In this document: positions 8,490-17,237 of the stretch, piece by piece | Layout: each line of letters begins with the position of its first letter | Position numbering within the stretch: position 1 is the stretch's first letter | Source of the DNA: Sulfurospirillum sp. SCADC | GTDB lineage: Bacteria; Campylobacterota; Campylobacteria; Campylobacterales; Sulfurospirillaceae | DNA: 64,000 nt | Assembly (NCBI RefSeq): GCF_000743525.1 | Contig: NZ_JQGK01000002.1 | Span: forward strand, 124,001 to 188,000 | Reading direction: 5' to 3' | Program-made: the position numbers and the translations under genes | Notes under the pieces: generated by a model | Databases searched by the model: none | The model's input: only the letters and a program-made list of their open reading frames with translations | Told to the model about the DNA's origin: nothing

Positions 8490-11405
8490 TTGAAAATGAT
8501 TAGAGCGATGTTGTACCGTGTCTCCTTATTGCAAGCTTTAGCGGTGATGATTATTATCTCACTGTTGCTTCCTTTACCTCTTGTCATCCTGACGTATGTT
8601 AACAGTACGTATAAAAATAAACAAGCAACCTTTACCACACTCAATACCAAAAAATTTAACCTCTCTTCCGCTGTGTTTGTTGAGTCTTTATGGAATTTTT
8701 ACCCAGAACTTGGGCAGAAGATGATCGACCAGCTTTTGCTTGATCCGAGTGTTCAATTTGTACATGTTAAAGACAGTGACGACAAGCTCTTTTTAGGGTG
8801 GGAAACGCACGAAAGAATTGCAGACAACGACAATACGCTCTTTTTACAGAAAATTTTAGAAAAAGATGGGGTGGTCGTTGGCTCATTAGAGATGGGTTTT
8901 AAACGCCAAGATCTTGTAGACTCTATACTCTCTGACATGACGCTGTTTGGGGGCATGATTTTTTTGCAACTGCTCTTTTTAATCACCGTGATTTCATGGA
9001 TTTACTACTACAAAATTATCCGTCCGATTCGTCGTTTGGTCGGGCACTCCACCCTTTTGGCACAGCAAAAACTGAATGAGCCTTTTGTGTGGGATGAAAA
9101 CGATGAGATCGGCACCTTGGGCTTTGCATTAGATAAAACACGCATGAAGCTCAAAGGCTTTTTTGAAGCGCTCAAACATGAAAATGAGATACTCGATGAA
9201 AAAGTCAAACAACGCACCAAAGAGCTTGAAGATGCGAGTCGCTATAAGTCTGAATTTCTTGCCAATATGAGCCATGAAATTCGTACACCGATGAATGCCA
9301 TCATGGGAATGTCCCATTTGATGAGCAAGACAGCGATGAACAGTACGCAAGTGGGGTATGTGGCTAAAATTAAAGAGGCATCTTCGGTTTTGCTTCGTAT
9401 TATCAACGATATTTTGGATTTTTCCAAAATTGAAGCGGGCAAAATGGAGGTTGAATCCATCGCGTTTGATCTGCACAAAGAGCTTAAAAAAAGCAGTTCG
9501 ATCTTCTCAGTGCTTGCCAAAGAGAAAGGGATCGATTTTCAGTGTGACTTTGTGGAAACCAATCGCTTTTTCAAGGGCGATCCATGCAAGATTATGCAAA
9601 TTGTCAACAATTTTTTAAGCAATGCGATCAAGTTTACCAAAGAGGGCGCTGTTGTGTTAAGCGTTGAAGAGCAGATTCAGGATGACCAGAGCGCAACGCT
9701 GAGCTTTCATGTCAAAGACAGTGGCATTGGCATCGCTAAAGAGAAACAGTCGCTTCTGTTTAAAGCCTTTGGTCAACTAGACGCTTCCATCACACGAAAA
9801 TACGGTGGAACAGGGCTTGGGCTTTACATCTGCACACAGCTTGCGGAGATGATGCACGGGCGTATCCGTTTGGAGAGCGAGGAGGGCAGAGGAAGTCTTT
9901 TTAGCCTTACATTGACGCTTCCACTTGCTAAAGGCATTGATATACAGCATGAAAACAGTGCACTCGATTATGAGCCACTGCATATTTTAGTCATTTGCGA
10001 TCAAAAAAAAGTAAGCGAGGCATTAAGTGAGCTGATTCGCTCTTTTGGATTTTTTGTCACCGTCTGTAAAAGCAGCGATAATGTCAATGCCATTTTTCAC
10101 AAAGAGGGTGAACCTTTTCATCTGGCTCTTTTGGATTATGAACTGGCTAAAAAAGCCAATGGTGTTGATTTTTACGAGCAACTGGTTAATAAAGTCGGTA
10201 TGGAGGCACTTCCTCCGTTCTTGATGATGGCAAGTAATGACGATGCGGAGCTCAAAGAGCGCATTTTGGGCACAGGCATCAAAGCGTTACTCAAAAAACC
10301 CATCAACCCTTCGATGCTCTATGATGAAGCCGTCTCTTTATGCGCGATAAGGTCGCAAGTGTCACTTTTCGACCCTTCTAAAATCAACCTCTCCTCCAAA
10401 CGAATTTTGGTTGTGGAAGACAATGACATCAATCTTGAGGTCGCAACCTATCTGCTCAAAGAGACACATGCCACTGTTGAAATAGCACGCAATGGGCTGG
10501 AAGCGGTGGAGATCATTCAAGAGCAAATCCACCCGTTTGATCTTATCTTAATGGATGTTCAGATGCCACTGATGGATGGGTATGAAGCCACACGCATCAT
10601 TCGCAAAGAGCTCAACCTTCTGACACCCATCGTTGCGATGACCGCCAATGTGATGATTCATGATATTGAAAAATGCCTTGCCGCTGGAATGGATGCGCAC
10701 ATTGGCAAACCTTTTGAAGTGGAAGACTTCTATGGTACGCTCTTGGAGGTTTTACATGTAAACGTTCCCATGACGCCAAAAACACATCCTATCGCTCCCA
10801 AAAGCCCTAAAACTCTTTTTGCGAAGCAAGAGGCGATTAAGCGCTTAGGAGGCAATGAGGCGCTGTGGGAGAAGATTTTTCGAAACTTTTTTGAGACCTA
10901 TCTTCACTTGCCTGAGCAATTGCACACTTTGATCGCTGCGGAAAATAGAACCACCTTGATGGATTATGTGCATACCACCAAAGGGCTAAGTGGTACGGTT
11001 GGATTGAGCCAGTTGGAGCAGAGTCTTGGAGTGTTGGAACGCTCAATTAAAGAGCAAAATAGCTTTGAAAATCTGCCTTTAGACGCCGTTTTAAAAGAGC
11101 ATCACGCACTGATGAGCATCTTGCGCAGTGAGTATGAAAAACTAAGCACGCCTTCATCTTTCCACCAAATCCATTTTTCCTTTGAAGAGAAAAAGGTTTT
11201 AGAGTCCCTTTTGGTAGAACTTCAAATGGCGCTTGAACTCTCCAATGTCTCCAAAGTGACGTTTGTGCTTGAACAACTTCTTTCCCATGGCGAGGTGGCA
11301 GGTAAGGCATCGTTTAAAGAGCTTCTTTTTACATGTAAACAGTTTGATTTTGAAGCCGCCTTGCAAAGTTTGGAGCGTTTAAGTGAGGAGTTAAGCAATG
11401 GCTAG
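8490..11405 (+). CDS. Hybrid sensor histidine kinase (HAMP-HisKA-HATPase-REC-REC-HPt)
   Basis: A 971-residue phosphorelay protein. A first helix (about residues 12-35), a periplasmic segment of some 115 residues and a second helix (150-172) precede HAMP. The HisKA motif NMSHEIRTPMN carries His262; the ATPase domain has GGTGLGLYI. A first receiver (about 490-610) is divergent, and a second has Asp689 in LMDVQMPLMDG and KPF. The C-terminal HPt motif is VHTTKGLSG with His828. The start is TTG 8490 or ATG 8496. It overlaps the downstream HD-GYP regulator by eight bases, its probable phosphorylation target. The small periplasmic domain may take input from the binding protein encoded third in this operon. 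Confidence 0.93.
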   Translation: MKMIRAMLYRVSLLQALAVMIIISLLLPLPLVILTYVNSTYKNKQATFTTLNTKKFNLSSAVFVESLWNFYPELGQKMIDQLLLDPSVQFVHVKDSDDKLFLGWETHERIADNDNTLFLQKILEKDGVVVGSLEMGFKRQDLVDSILSDMTLFGGMIFLQLLFLITVISWIYYYKIIRPIRRLVGHSTLLAQQKLNEPFVWDENDEIGTLGFALDKTRMKLKGFFEALKHENEILDEKVKQRTKELEDASRYKSEFLANMSHEIRTPMNAIMGMSHLMSKTAMNSTQVGYVAKIKEASSVLLRIINDILDFSKIEAGKMEVESIAFDLHKELKKSSSIFSVLAKEKGIDFQCDFVETNRFFKGDPCKIMQIVNNFLSNAIKFTKEGAVVLSVEEQIQDDQSATLSFHVKDSGIGIAKEKQSLLFKAFGQLDASITRKYGGTGLGLYICTQLAEMMHGRIRLESEEGRGSLFSLTLTLPLAKGIDIQHENSALDYEPLHILVICDQKKVSEALSELIRSFGFFVTVCKSSDNVNAIFHKEGEPFHLALLDYELAKKANGVDFYEQLVNKVGMEALPPFLMMASNDDAELKERILGTGIKALLKKPINPSMLYDEAVSLCAIRSQVSLFDPSKINLSSKRILVVEDNDINLEVATYLLKETHATVEIARNGLEAVEIIQEQIHPFDLILMDVQMPLMDGYEATRIIRKELNLLTPIVAMTANVMIHDIEKCLAAGMDAHIGKPFEVEDFYGTLLEVLHVNVPMTPKTHPIAPKSPKTLFAKQEAIKRLGGNEALWEKIFRNFFETYLHLPEQLHTLIAAENRTTLMDYVHTTKGLSGTVGLSQLEQSLGVLERSIKEQNSFENLPLDAVLKEHHALMSILRSEYEKLSTPSSFHQIHFSFEEKKVLESLLVELQMALELSNVSKVTFVLEQLLSHGEVAGKASFKELLFTCKQFDFEAALQSLERLSEELSNG

Positions 11406-12429
11406 AATTTTAGTCATCGATGACACGCCAGAGTATCTTGAAATGCTCAGTTCGCTTTTGAATGAGCATGAAGTGTATGCCGCGAAAGAGGGCAAACGGG
11501 GCTTGAGTTTAGCGCAAACGGTGATGCCCGATCTCATTTTACTGGACATCAATATGCCTCTGATGACAGGGTATGAAGTGTGTCGTAGGCTTAAAACGAT
11601 GGAAAACGTACGCGCGATTCCTGTCATTTTCCTTACCGCCAATGAGGGCAGTGATTATGAAGAGATCGGGTTCAATTTAGGAGCAGTCGATTTTATCGCC
11701 AAGCCGTTTCATGCAGGACTCTTAAAAGCCAGAGTTCAGACGCACATCGCGTTATACCAACTGCAATCCAACCTGCAAAGCCAAGTGACAAATCAAACTG
11801 AAGAGATTCGCAAACTCAACCATGAAATGACCTATCTCTCCGCTTCGATTGCGGAGCTCAAATCTAAAGAAACCGGCGAGCATTTAAGACGTGTCGCGGA
11901 GTTTTGTTACCTTTTTTGTAAGTTTTTAGGCAAAGAGGAAGCTGAATGCGAAAAGATCAAAATGGCAGCTGTCCTTCACGACATCGGCAAAGTGGGCATT
12001 AGCGATGAGATTTTGAACAAGCCTACCAAATTGGATGATGCTGAATGGGAAATTATGAAAAATCACTCCATGCTTGGGTATGAGATGCTCATCGACTCTG
12101 AATTTGAGCTGATGCAACACGCTGCGATGATTGCGCTTGAACATCATGAACGTTGGGATGGCGAGGGGTATCCGCATGGGAAAAAAGGTGAAAATATCTC
12201 ACTGATTGGACGCATTTGCGCGGTGGCGGATGTGTTTGATTCACTTTTGGACAAACGCGTTTACAAAGAGCCTTGGGAAGAAAAAGCTGTAAGAGACTAT
12301 TTTATCATGATGCGTGGAAGCCAATTTGACCCTCAGATAACCGACATTTTACTGGAAAATTTTGATATGTTTCTCTACACATGGAAATCACTCCAAAGAC
12401 CTAAAGGGAAACGATGCGACAGGGTTTAG
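11398..12429 (+). CDS. Response regulator with HD-GYP c-di-GMP phosphodiesterase domain (RpfG-like)
   Basis: A 343-residue signalling enzyme that probably hydrolyses cyclic di-GMP when phosphorylated. The receiver occupies residues 1-120 with Asp50 in LLDINMPLMTG. A coiled linker follows, then the HD-GYP domain with VLHDIGKVGI and HHERWDGEGYP, which matches the HHExWDGxGYP signature. It is translationally coupled to the hybrid kinase upstream (eight-base overlap) and overlaps the binding-protein gene downstream by 16 bases. The three genes therefore look like one sensor-to-second-messenger unit. Active-site residues look intact. Confidence 0.93.
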   Translation: MARILVIDDTPEYLEMLSSLLNEHEVYAAKEGKRGLSLAQTVMPDLILLDINMPLMTGYEVCRRLKTMENVRAIPVIFLTANEGSDYEEIGFNLGAVDFIAKPFHAGLLKARVQTHIALYQLQSNLQSQVTNQTEEIRKLNHEMTYLSASIAELKSKETGEHLRRVAEFCYLFCKFLGKEEAECEKIKMAAVLHDIGKVGISDEILNKPTKLDDAEWEIMKNHSMLGYEMLIDSEFELMQHAAMIALEHHERWDGEGYPHGKKGENISLIGRICAVADVFDSLLDKRVYKEPWEEKAVRDYFIMMRGSQFDPQITDILLENFDMFLYTWKSLQRPKGKRCDRV

Positions 12430-13100
12430 TCCTCGCACTTTTGGCTCTTTGTGCGTATGCGGACGTCTTTAAAGTCTACACGGAGCAAAATCCACCGTAT
12501 AATTTTATGGAAAATGGCACGGTTACAGGAAGTTCTACCAAGCTTTTAGAAGCACTTTTGCAACACTCTGGACATCAGCTAGAAGGAAATCGTATTTGGT
12601 TTTTGCCATGGACGCAAGCTTATCATGAAGCGTTACATGTCAAAAACAGCCTTCTTTATAGTACTGCTCGAACGCCTGAGCGAGAAGCACTTTTTCAATG
12701 GGTTGGTCCCATCGGTAAAATGACCTTAGGTGTGGTTGCAAAAAAACAAACGCATATTCGCATCGCTTCATCTGATCAGCTACAACGTTATAAAATTGCG
12801 ACAATTCCAAATACAGCTTCTGAGAAACTTTTACTCAAGCTAGGTGTGCATGAAACAACATTAGAGCGTTTTGGGCATGTGCCTTCACAAATTAAAAAAT
12901 TGGCACAAAATCGTGTGGACGCTGTTGCTTACAGTGTGGATGCCACGTTTAATATTTTGCAAGAAATGGGGTATGACACAGACGATTATGAAGTGGTGTA
13001 TCTGCTCAAAGAGAGTGATCTCTACTTTGCATTTCATAAAGAGACCAATCCTCAAACCATCACAACACTCAACGAAACGCTCAAAACCCTCTTAAAATAG
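12414..13100 (+). CDS. Periplasmic substrate-binding protein, SBP family 3 type
   Basis: A 228-residue secreted protein with a short signal peptide ending near CAYA (residues 12-15). The mature part begins DVFKVYTEQNPPYNF, a start typical of family-3 solute-binding proteins for amino acids and related small ligands. No permease or ATPase gene is adjacent. Its gene overlaps the HD-GYP gene by 16 bases, so it is more likely a ligand-binding accessory to the hybrid kinase than a transport component. That role is an inference from gene order. A near-copy of the dispersed palindrome (TTACATGTCA) occurs in it. Confidence 0.82.
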   Translation: MRQGLVLALLALCAYADVFKVYTEQNPPYNFMENGTVTGSSTKLLEALLQHSGHQLEGNRIWFLPWTQAYHEALHVKNSLLYSTARTPEREALFQWVGPIGKMTLGVVAKKQTHIRIASSDQLQRYKIATIPNTASEKLLLKLGVHETTLERFGHVPSQIKKLAQNRVDAVAYSVDATFNILQEMGYDTDDYEVVYLLKESDLYFAFHKETNPQTITTLNETLKTLLK

Positions 13101-13169
13101 CACCAAAAATTTCTTTAGAATTTTTTCAAGAGAAGTAGAGTATAGTTCAAAAAATATAAAGGAGCGATC

Positions 13170-13451
13170 ATGAACATCAATGCTACTTCCATGACAGCCA
13201 TGTCCAACTGGATGAACAACAGCGCTCAAAATGTCGCCAATGTCAACACCGAGAACTACAATGCCACGCAAACGACCATCTCCAATCAAGGTAACGCCGT
13301 GGTTGCCCAAAGTAGCCAAACCGAAAACGGTACGGATCTAGCAACCGAATTTACCGATCAAATCGCACTTGAAACGAATTTTGAAGCCAACACCAAACCC
13401 ATTCAAGCCGAAGACGAGATGATCGGCAGCCTCTTGGATATGAAGGCGTAA
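13170..13451 (+). CDS. Miniature flagellar rod/hook-like protein (N- and C-terminal rod motifs only)
   Basis: A 93-residue protein. Residues 1-30 (MNINATSMTAMSNWMNNSAQ and then NVANVNTENY) match the N-terminal helix of flagellar rod, hook and FlgC/FlgG-type proteins, where ANVNT is the conserved motif. Residues 55-93 (TDLATEFTDQIALETNFEAN, then DEMIGSLLDMKA) match their C-terminal helix. The whole central domain found in true rod proteins of more than 130 residues is missing, leaving only a 25-residue Asn/Gln/Thr/Ser-rich linker. AAGGAG precedes the ATG. No other flagellar gene is adjacent. It could be a small axial protein or an assembly decoy; function is unknown. Confidence 0.75.
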   Translation: MNINATSMTAMSNWMNNSAQNVANVNTENYNATQTTISNQGNAVVAQSSQTENGTDLATEFTDQIALETNFEANTKPIQAEDEMIGSLLDMKA

Positions 13452-13459
13452 TAAGTCAA

Positions 13460-13588
13460 TCACCATTGTCTTAAATTCTTTTTTTGTTTGAAGATTTGTC
13501 TAATAGGATCCATTTTATCCGGATATTTGGTTACAGTATTTCTTTTGGTCACAATGTATTTAAAAGCTAGTAGTTGTGTCCTTAGCTG
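13460..13588 (-). pseudogene. Possible remnant of an unknown coding sequence
   Basis: An open frame of 42 codons between stops on the minus strand, rich in Lys/Thr/Gln, with no start codon at its beginning and no recognised family. It lies immediately downstream of the asparagine-synthetase-like gene, in the AT-rich island. It may be a broken end of inserted DNA. The rest of 13452-13647 shows nothing further. Confidence 0.2.
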
Positions 13589-13647
13589 CTATGTTGGCTT
13601 TATTTATGTTCTCTTGCTTACGTAGGCAGCATCCTAGCCTATTATTT

Positions 13648-14886
13648 TTAATCTTTTATTAACGCATATAGGCTAGCAACTTCTAGATTACGAATGTATT
13701 TTGCATTGACTTCTAAGCGCTGACTATCGATATTAAGATATTTATTGATAATAGCGTCAGTTTTACTTTTATGGAAATTAATATATTTTTTTGGATCCCA
13801 TCGTAGACCTTGATCATCTTTTCTCCAAACGACTTCATCTGAAATAATTTTATCCATTGCTAATCGTGATATGATTTTAGGAATTTTTTGATGAAATCGT
13901 CCTTCTAATTCAAGCATCATATACTTCTCTAAAAGTTTATTAAAATATGGAGTAAATGAAGAAATTCCAGATACTTCTATGTTGTTTCTTACTCTGTTAG
14001 TATCATGTTTAACACTACCACAGCATAAATTATACATATGCAAATAATCAAGATTTATATTTTTTATATTTTTATATTTTTTTAATATAGAAAAAACTTC
14101 TTTTTGTTTTATTTTTCTTAAGTTAAAAATCTGTTTTAAAAGTTTTAAATATTTACTATCTCTAAACAAAACTTGTAAATAATTTTCTTCTAAACTCTTA
14201 TAAATATTTATCGAAATAGTTTCACCTGCCATACCATGCATTAAACAGCTACCTCCATTAAATTTTACAGCCTTCCCTATGAAACTTAATGGAACAACAC
14301 CAATATTGGCTGGACCAAAATTAAGATTTGACGATTCCTTTAAAATATCAAAATCAAATTCTGATTCATAATTGACTTCTATAGTATTCAATTTGATACC
14401 CACTGAATCAGCAGATTTTTTAGCAAAGTAGTAATCATTCCCTGCAGGTGTCTTAGTTGTCCATACTCTAACCTTATGTAGCCAGTCTGCATCAGCTAAG
14501 ACAGCAAGTAAAAGAGAACTATCTACCCCCCCCGATATAACTAAATCAATATCTTTATCTTTATAATGATTAGCAATGATATTGAATAATTCCTCTCGTA
14601 ATATTGATGCATTAAAATTGCTCATAGAAATGTTCTCCAAGGGCATTTCAAGTTCAAGTTTTTCGTTTTTATTATGATTTTCAAACGTATAAGAATGAGC
14701 ATTTTTTAATAGTTCAATTCCTTCAATAAAATTTTGTCTAGTACCATTTCTTAAAAATGTTTCTATGTGTTTGGATATACAAAGGCGATCTTTAAATTCT
14801 ACTAATTTTGAGTTACATAAAACAGTATTTTCAGAATTATCATATATATAATTATAATATGCATACTGATCAACATGAAAAAACAT
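13648..14886 (-). CDS. Orphan asparagine-synthetase-like ATP-pyrophosphatase protein
   Basis: A 412-residue protein with the PP-loop SGGVDSS at residues 118-124, the ATP-pyrophosphatase motif of asparagine synthetases and related amide- or lactam-forming enzymes. The first 110 residues replace the usual glutaminase domain: there is no catalytic Cys at position 2, and the region is short and divergent. This form would use ammonia or act as an adenylating cyclase, as in beta-lactam or lasso-peptide cyclases. Base composition is clearly more AT-rich than the flanks and Asn/Ile/Lys codons dominate, which suggests transfer. AGGAGA precedes the ATG and a TATAAT lies at 14920-14925 on the minus strand. 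No precursor-peptide or protease gene is adjacent. The product is unknown. Confidence 0.75.
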   Translation of the reverse strand: MFFHVDQYAYYNYIYDNSENTVLCNSKLVEFKDRLCISKHIETFLRNGTRQNFIEGIELLKNAHSYTFENHNKNEKLELEMPLENISMSNFNASILREELFNIIANHYKDKDIDLVISGGVDSSLLLAVLADADWLHKVRVWTTKTPAGNDYYFAKKSADSVGIKLNTIEVNYESEFDFDILKESSNLNFGPANIGVVPLSFIGKAVKFNGGSCLMHGMAGETISINIYKSLEENYLQVLFRDSKYLKLLKQIFNLRKIKQKEVFSILKKYKNIKNINLDYLHMYNLCCGSVKHDTNRVRNNIEVSGISSFTPYFNKLLEKYMMLELEGRFHQKIPKIISRLAMDKIISDEVVWRKDDQGLRWDPKKYINFHKSKTDAIINKYLNIDSQRLEVNAKYIRNLEVASLYALIKD

Positions 14887-14967
14887 TTTTTCTCCTAAGC
14901 GCTATTATTCTAAGAAAATATTATAACCCAAAATACTTGTTAAATAAAGAGTTTAAGTTTGCCTAAA

Positions 14968-15004
14968 ACTCCATAAAAAGACATGAATGAGACGTTTATG
15001 GAGT
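14968..15004. repeat. 10-bp perfect inverted repeat in the AT-rich island
   Basis: ACTCCATAAA and TTTATGGAGT are separated by 17 bases. No T-run follows, so a terminator is not clear. It could be an operator or an element end. Confidence 0.5.
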
Positions 15005-15057
15005 GGAATATTATAACAGTTTATTGTTTAATTGAAAACATTGACGCTAATTAAGTT

Positions 15058-15288
15058 TTAAACTGTTGTCTCGAATTGACTACATCGGTGATTGAATATA
15101 CAAAAACTGCATATCTGTTCCCAAGAAGACATACGAGCATGAGTAAAAATCGGATACGAAAAGCCATTGGATTCCTTAACATAAATGTGTGTGTCTTTTG
15201 GACACTGCAAAGGCGGATATAAAATGGGGCTTTTCAGAGTGAATGTAATACATCTGAGGATATTAGCAGATATGTGTACAATGCTCAT
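15058..15288 (-). pseudogene. Unrecognised 76-codon open frame, possible gene remnant
   Basis: The minus-strand frame begins MSIVHIS and contains several Cys and His residues (for example CSFCIFNHRC near the C-terminus), which look like a metal-binding fragment. There is no clear ribosome-binding site and I recognise no family. It lies between the AT-rich asparagine-synthetase-like gene and queA. It could be a decayed transposase or zinc-ribbon protein, or chance. Confidence 0.25.
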
Positions 15289-15455
15289 TAGCCCCCGCTT
15301 TGAGAAAATAACATAATTTTGATGCGTATAGTGTGATATAAAAGTGGTATTTTATTCGTTATAACCTTAAATCTTATAACGATAGATATTATTTTTTATA
15401 AGATAATGAGAAATTATGAATAAATATTCAATGAAACAGCGTCGTAAACTTAGTT

Positions 15456-16475
15456 TTAAACGATTAGCATCGCATCACCGTAAGAAAAGAAACGGTACTG
15501 CTCTTTTACGGCCTCTTCGTAGAGTTCAAGTGTTTTTTCAATCCCCACAAATGAAGCTACTAGCATAATCAATGTCGATTTGGGAAGATGAAAATTGGTT
15601 AAGAGATGGTTGACACGAAGAGGGGGATTTTGCGGATGCAAAAAGAGGTCGCATTTTCCTATAGGCTCTTTGGTTCTGGCAAAATACTCCACTGTTCGTG
15701 TGACCGTTGTTCCCACCGCTAAGATGTTTTTTGGGCTTTCAATGCGTTTACATGTAAGTTCTGGAATGGCGTAAATCTCGGAGTGCATCACATGATTGTG
15801 AATGTGTTCGGCTTCGACGGGTTTAAACGTTCCTGCGCCTACATGTAAGGTTAAAAAGTGAGTTTCGTAACGCTTTTTTAACGCTTCAAACATCGCATCG
15901 GTAAAGTGCAACGAAGCCGTTGGTGCAGCCACAGCACCTTGCTCTTTGGCAAACACGGTTTGATAATCCACGCTGTCTTCATCAGTGTCTTCGCGTTTGA
16001 TGTACGGTGGGAGTGGAATGTGTCCGATTTTATCTAACACAGTAAAAAGCACTTGGGTGTGCAGAGGTTTTTCTGCTTGAAAAAAGGCAACAACACGCGT
16101 ACCGTCCTCTTTGAGTTCCATAATTTTGGCGTGCATTTTTTCATCAAAAAAGAGCTTGGTTCCTACTTTGACACGACCTCTGATGTAGACCGAGTAGAGA
16201 TTGTCTTGCAAAGGAGCGTTCAGCAGTACTTCAACCTCTCCGCCGCTCTCTTTTTTCCCAAAAACACGTGCTTTAATGACTTTGGTGTCATTGAGAAGTA
16301 CGGCAATGTCTAAGGGTAAAAAGTCAAAAAGGTGTTTGAAATGGGTGTGTGTGATGCGACCACTTTGGCGATCAAATACCAAAAGCCTCGCCTCATCCCT
16401 AGGTTCAACGGGATGGGTGGCGATCAGCTCTGGTGGAAGTGTGTAGTCGTAGGTCGATTTTAAAAGCGGGTCTAT
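15456..16475 (-). CDS. queA: S-adenosylmethionine:tRNA ribosyltransferase-isomerase, probable AUA start
   Basis: QueA transfers and isomerises the ribosyl moiety of SAM onto preQ1-tRNA in queuosine synthesis. Conserved parts are VLLNDTKVIKAR, GHIPLPPYIKR, SLHFT and LTNFHLPKSTL. The first ATG or GTG in frame is at 16382, but family-typical sequence continues upstream: DYTLPPELIATHPVEPRDEA lies between 16475 and 16382. Back to the tatC stop (TAG, 16479-16481) there is no ATG, GTG or TTG in this frame. An ATA at 16473-16475 lies seven bases after GAGGA and gives 339 residues, the usual length. I therefore place the start there. Two copies of the dispersed palindrome lie inside (15749-15756, 15840-15847). 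Confidence 0.88.
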   Translation of the reverse strand: MDPLLKSTYDYTLPPELIATHPVEPRDEARLLVFDRQSGRITHTHFKHLFDFLPLDIAVLLNDTKVIKARVFGKKESGGEVEVLLNAPLQDNLYSVYIRGRVKVGTKLFFDEKMHAKIMELKEDGTRVVAFFQAEKPLHTQVLFTVLDKIGHIPLPPYIKREDTDEDSVDYQTVFAKEQGAVAAPTASLHFTDAMFEALKKRYETHFLTLHVGAGTFKPVEAEHIHNHVMHSEIYAIPELTCKRIESPKNILAVGTTVTRTVEYFARTKEPIGKCDLFLHPQNPPLRVNHLLTNFHLPKSTLIMLVASFVGIEKTLELYEEAVKEQYRFFSYGDAMLIV

Positions 16476-16478
16476 GGT

Positions 16479-17237
16479 CTATTCCTCACTCTTTTGTTCA
16501 GCTTCTTCTGTGTCATCCTCTTCAGGTGGAATGTACGGATTGACAATTTTGGCGACCAAAATAGAGATACCATAAAGGATAAGAAGCGGTGCTGCCATTA
16601 AGAACTGAGAGAGAATGTCGGGAGGCGTTAAGATACCTGCGACGACAAAGATAATGACAATGGCATAGCGGAAGAACTCTTTTAAGCCTTTATCATCCAC
16701 AAGCCCTAATTTTGCAAAGAAAAAGATGACAACAGGCATCTCAAAGGAGAGTCCAAATCCGACTAAAAATTTTGTAAAGAAGCCAACGTATTCGCCAATG
16801 CTAGGAAGTGCGGTAAAGAGTGCACTACCAAAACCAATAAGAAAAGCAAAGGCTAATGGGACAACAACGTAATAGCAAAAAGAGGCACCTATAGCAAACA
16901 TCATCGTTGCTGCAAGCACAAAAGGAATCACCAATTTTTTTTCATTCTCATAAAGGCCAGGGGCTACAAAAAGCCAAAATTGCCAAAATATCACGGGTAG
17001 TGAGAGTACAAATCCTGCAAAGAAAGCGACCTTCATTGCGGTGAAGAAAGGTTCTTGCACACCCGTAAAGATGACATTGCTTCCTTCTGGGAGAACGGCT
17101 TTTAGAGGGGAGATCATCCATGCAAGAATGGGTTGCCAAAATGAAAAACAGATAATAAACATCACAAGAATAGTAACGAGTGAAACGGAAAGTCTTTTAC
17201 GAAGTTCTGCTAAATGGGGCTTTAACTCATCAAACAT
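16479..17237 (-). CDS. tatC: Twin-arginine translocase subunit TatC
   Basis: A 252-residue, six-helix inner-membrane protein that recognises twin-arginine signal peptides. The N-terminus MFDELKPHLAELRKRL is the usual TatC start. Later features are GVQEPFFTAMKVAFFAG and the conserved periplasmic and helical segments of TatC. It ends in an acidic tail (PEEDDTEEAEQKSEE). The ATG shares a base with the tatB stop (TAATG), and queA follows in the same frame after one TAG, so tatB-tatC-queA is one operon. Confidence 0.97.
   Translation of the reverse strand: MFDELKPHLAELRKRLSVSLVTILVMFIICFSFWQPILAWMISPLKAVLPEGSNVIFTGVQEPFFTAMKVAFFAGFVLSLPVIFWQFWLFVAPGLYENEKKLVIPFVLAATMMFAIGASFCYYVVVPLAFAFLIGFGSALFTALPSIGEYVGFFTKFLVGFGLSFEMPVVIFFFAKLGLVDDKGLKEFFRYAIVIIFVVAGILTPPDILSQFLMAAPLLILYGISILVAKIVNPYIPPEEDDTEEAEQKSEE

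Larger units (their letters stand above)
14887..15455. other. 569-bp AT-rich intergenic stretch with inverted repeats and a possible fragment
   Basis: No convincing gene fills this gap between the asparagine-synthetase-like gene and queA. It holds a 10-bp inverted repeat ACTCCATAAA (14968-14977) / TTTATGGAGT (14995-15004), a weaker pair around 15014 and 15060, and a Cys/His-containing minus-strand open frame at 15058-15288 of 76 codons that I do not recognise. Together with the base composition this suggests the scar of inserted DNA. No tRNA or direct-repeat attachment site was seen. Confidence 0.5.

Noticed and set aside
13648-15455. A lasso-peptide biosynthetic cluster
   Set aside because: Only the cyclase-like gene is present; no precursor, leader protease or transporter gene was found beside it.
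15416-15568. A 50-codon plus-strand frame, MNKYSMKQRRKLSFKRL and on, at the border of the AT-rich island
   Set aside because: Two thirds of it is antisense to the conserved 3' end of queA and it has no clear ribosome-binding site; it may be chance.
11338-15748. Absence of the palindrome from the AT-rich island as proof of recent transfer
   Set aside because: The gap is 4.4 kb, but gaps of 3-3.6 kb occur elsewhere in ordinary genes, so the absence is not significant.
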